The position numbers and the translations under genes are program-made. From Flavobacterium celericrescens (GTDB lineage Bacteria > Bacteroidota > Bacteroidia > Flavobacteriales > Flavobacteriaceae), in the NCBI RefSeq assembly GCF_011392075.1, contig NZ_JAAJBV010000001.1:310001-374000 (forward strand): a stretch of 64,000 nt of DNA. Reading direction: 5' to 3'. Each line of letters opens with the position of its first letter. Within the stretch, counting starts at the first letter, position 1. Below, piece by piece: positions 63,432-64,000 of the stretch. Below the pieces are notes generated by a model. It ran no database searches. It worked only from the letters and a program-made list of their open reading frames with translations, and was not told the origin of the DNA.

Positions 63432-64000
63432 ATGAAAATATTAGTTACAGGCGGTAATGGCATGGTGGGCAGAAATATTTTGGAACATCCAAAAGCAAAT
63501 CAGCACATCTTATTATCACCATCAAGTGCTGAACTGAATTTACGAGATTATAACGCAGTTGATGCTTATCTAAAAAAACACCAACCTGATTTTATCATCC
63601 ATTCCGCAGGTTTAGTAGGCGGAATTCAAGCTAATATAGCAAGACCCGTGGATTTCCTGGTTTTCAATTTAGACATGGGAAGAAACATCATTATGGCAGC
63701 TAAAGAAAACGGAATCGAAGGGTTTATGAATATGGCTAGTTCTTGTATGTATCCGCGTGAAGCGCAAAATCCATTGCAAGAAGAGTTAATTTTAAAAGGT
63801 GAATTAGAACCCACAAATGAAGGATATGCTATTGCAAAAGTTGTCGCTACTCGTTTGTGCGAATATATTGTAAAAGAAAATCCAACATTGCAATACAAAA
63901 CCGTTATTCCATGTAATTTATATGGAAAATACGACAAGTTTTCGCCTGAACATTCACACATGGTTCCGGCTGTAATAAAAAAAATTTATGAAGCCAAACA
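63432..64000 (+). CDS. fcl: GDP-L-fucose synthase, cut by the window edge
   Basis: The first 189 codons of an SDR epimerase/reductase that turns GDP-4-keto-6-deoxymannose into GDP-L-fucose. It begins MKILVTGGNGMVGRNI (NADP-binding motif). The serine region reads MASSCMYPREA, and the YxxxK motif is in NEGYAIAKVVATRLCEY. HSHMVPAVI near the edge matches the family's HVLPALI-like segment. The family is usually about 310 residues, so some 120 residues lie beyond the window. It is coupled to gmd by a 7-base gap. Confidence 0.93.
   Translation, partial: MKILVTGGNGMVGRNILEHPKANQHILLSPSSAELNLRDYNAVDAYLKKHQPDFIIHSAGLVGGIQANIARPVDFLVFNLDMGRNIIMAAKENGIEGFMNMASSCMYPREAQNPLQEELILKGELEPTNEGYAIAKVVATRLCEYIVKENPTLQYKTVIPCNLYGKYDKFSPEHSHMVPAVIKKIYEAK

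Noticed and set aside
63626..63961. 111-codon minus-strand frame near the right edge
   Set aside because: It lies antisense to the truncated fcl gene, whose translation shows clear GDP-fucose synthase motifs.

Overview
The window looks like a chromosomal segment of a Flavobacteriaceae bacterium (Flavobacterium or a close relative; phylum Bacteroidota). The reasons are strongly AT-rich DNA, the gliding-motility lipoprotein GldH, families largely confined to this group (DUF4421, DUF6427, DUF6341, HU-CCDC81/SPOR proteins), little Shine-Dalgarno signal, and repeated matches to the Bacteroidota promoter (TTG, 17-23 bp, TAnnTTTG). I see no rRNA, tRNA, CRISPR array, insertion sequence or prophage. 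No gene-free stretch exceeds about 230 bp.

Layout. 1-5.9 kb (minus): gdhA, then an apparent operon hemH / small lipoprotein / hemJ / NtrY-like kinase / enoyl-CoA hydratase. 6-13 kb: an AraC regulator divergent from hemA-hemC-hemD-hemE-TPR gene-hemF, followed by a DUF4421 gene broken by one in-frame stop. 14-20 kb: a secreted protein plus lipoprotein pair, hemB, a lipoprotein cytochrome c, an RprX/RprY-like two-component pair and a DUF1573 protein. Together these loci encode every step from glutamyl-tRNA to heme except HemL. 20.8-30.7 kb: ogt, a serine hydrolase, a DEDD exonuclease, an SpmA/SpmB-type membrane protein, class I fumarase, an RlmI-like methyltransferase and the succinyl-CoA:3-ketoacid transferase pair. 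30.7-34.6 kb (minus): ricT-gldH-PBP1A.

34.8-37.6 kb (minus): trhO, trhP (peptidase U32) and a ferredoxin form a tightly coupled operon. Both tRNA-hydroxylation enzymes end in the same roughly 84-residue domain, 50% identical without gaps. recA is divergent from it. 38.9-41.5 kb: an ECF sigma factor is coupled to a protein with an anti-sigma-like N terminus, one membrane helix, a long Asn/Lys-rich linker and a C-terminal beta-barrel-like part. 41.5-52.7 kb: housekeeping genes (plsC, trpS, dprA, HU/SPOR protein, thioesterase, ferredoxin-reductase, GT9/DUF4254 pair, upp, DUF6427/DUF6341, purD).

52.8-64 kb: a surface-polysaccharide locus with a CapK-like protein, glycosyltransferases, a WcaJ-type initiating transferase, UDP-xylose synthase, two O-antigen ligase/polymerase-like proteins and, divergently, gmd and a truncated fcl for GDP-L-fucose. 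It continues beyond the right edge.

The most interesting items are the trhO-trhP-ferredoxin cluster with its duplicated terminal domain, the sigma factor / membrane-spanning barrel pair, the internal cysteine cluster of ferrochelatase, and the nonsense-interrupted DUF4421 gene.
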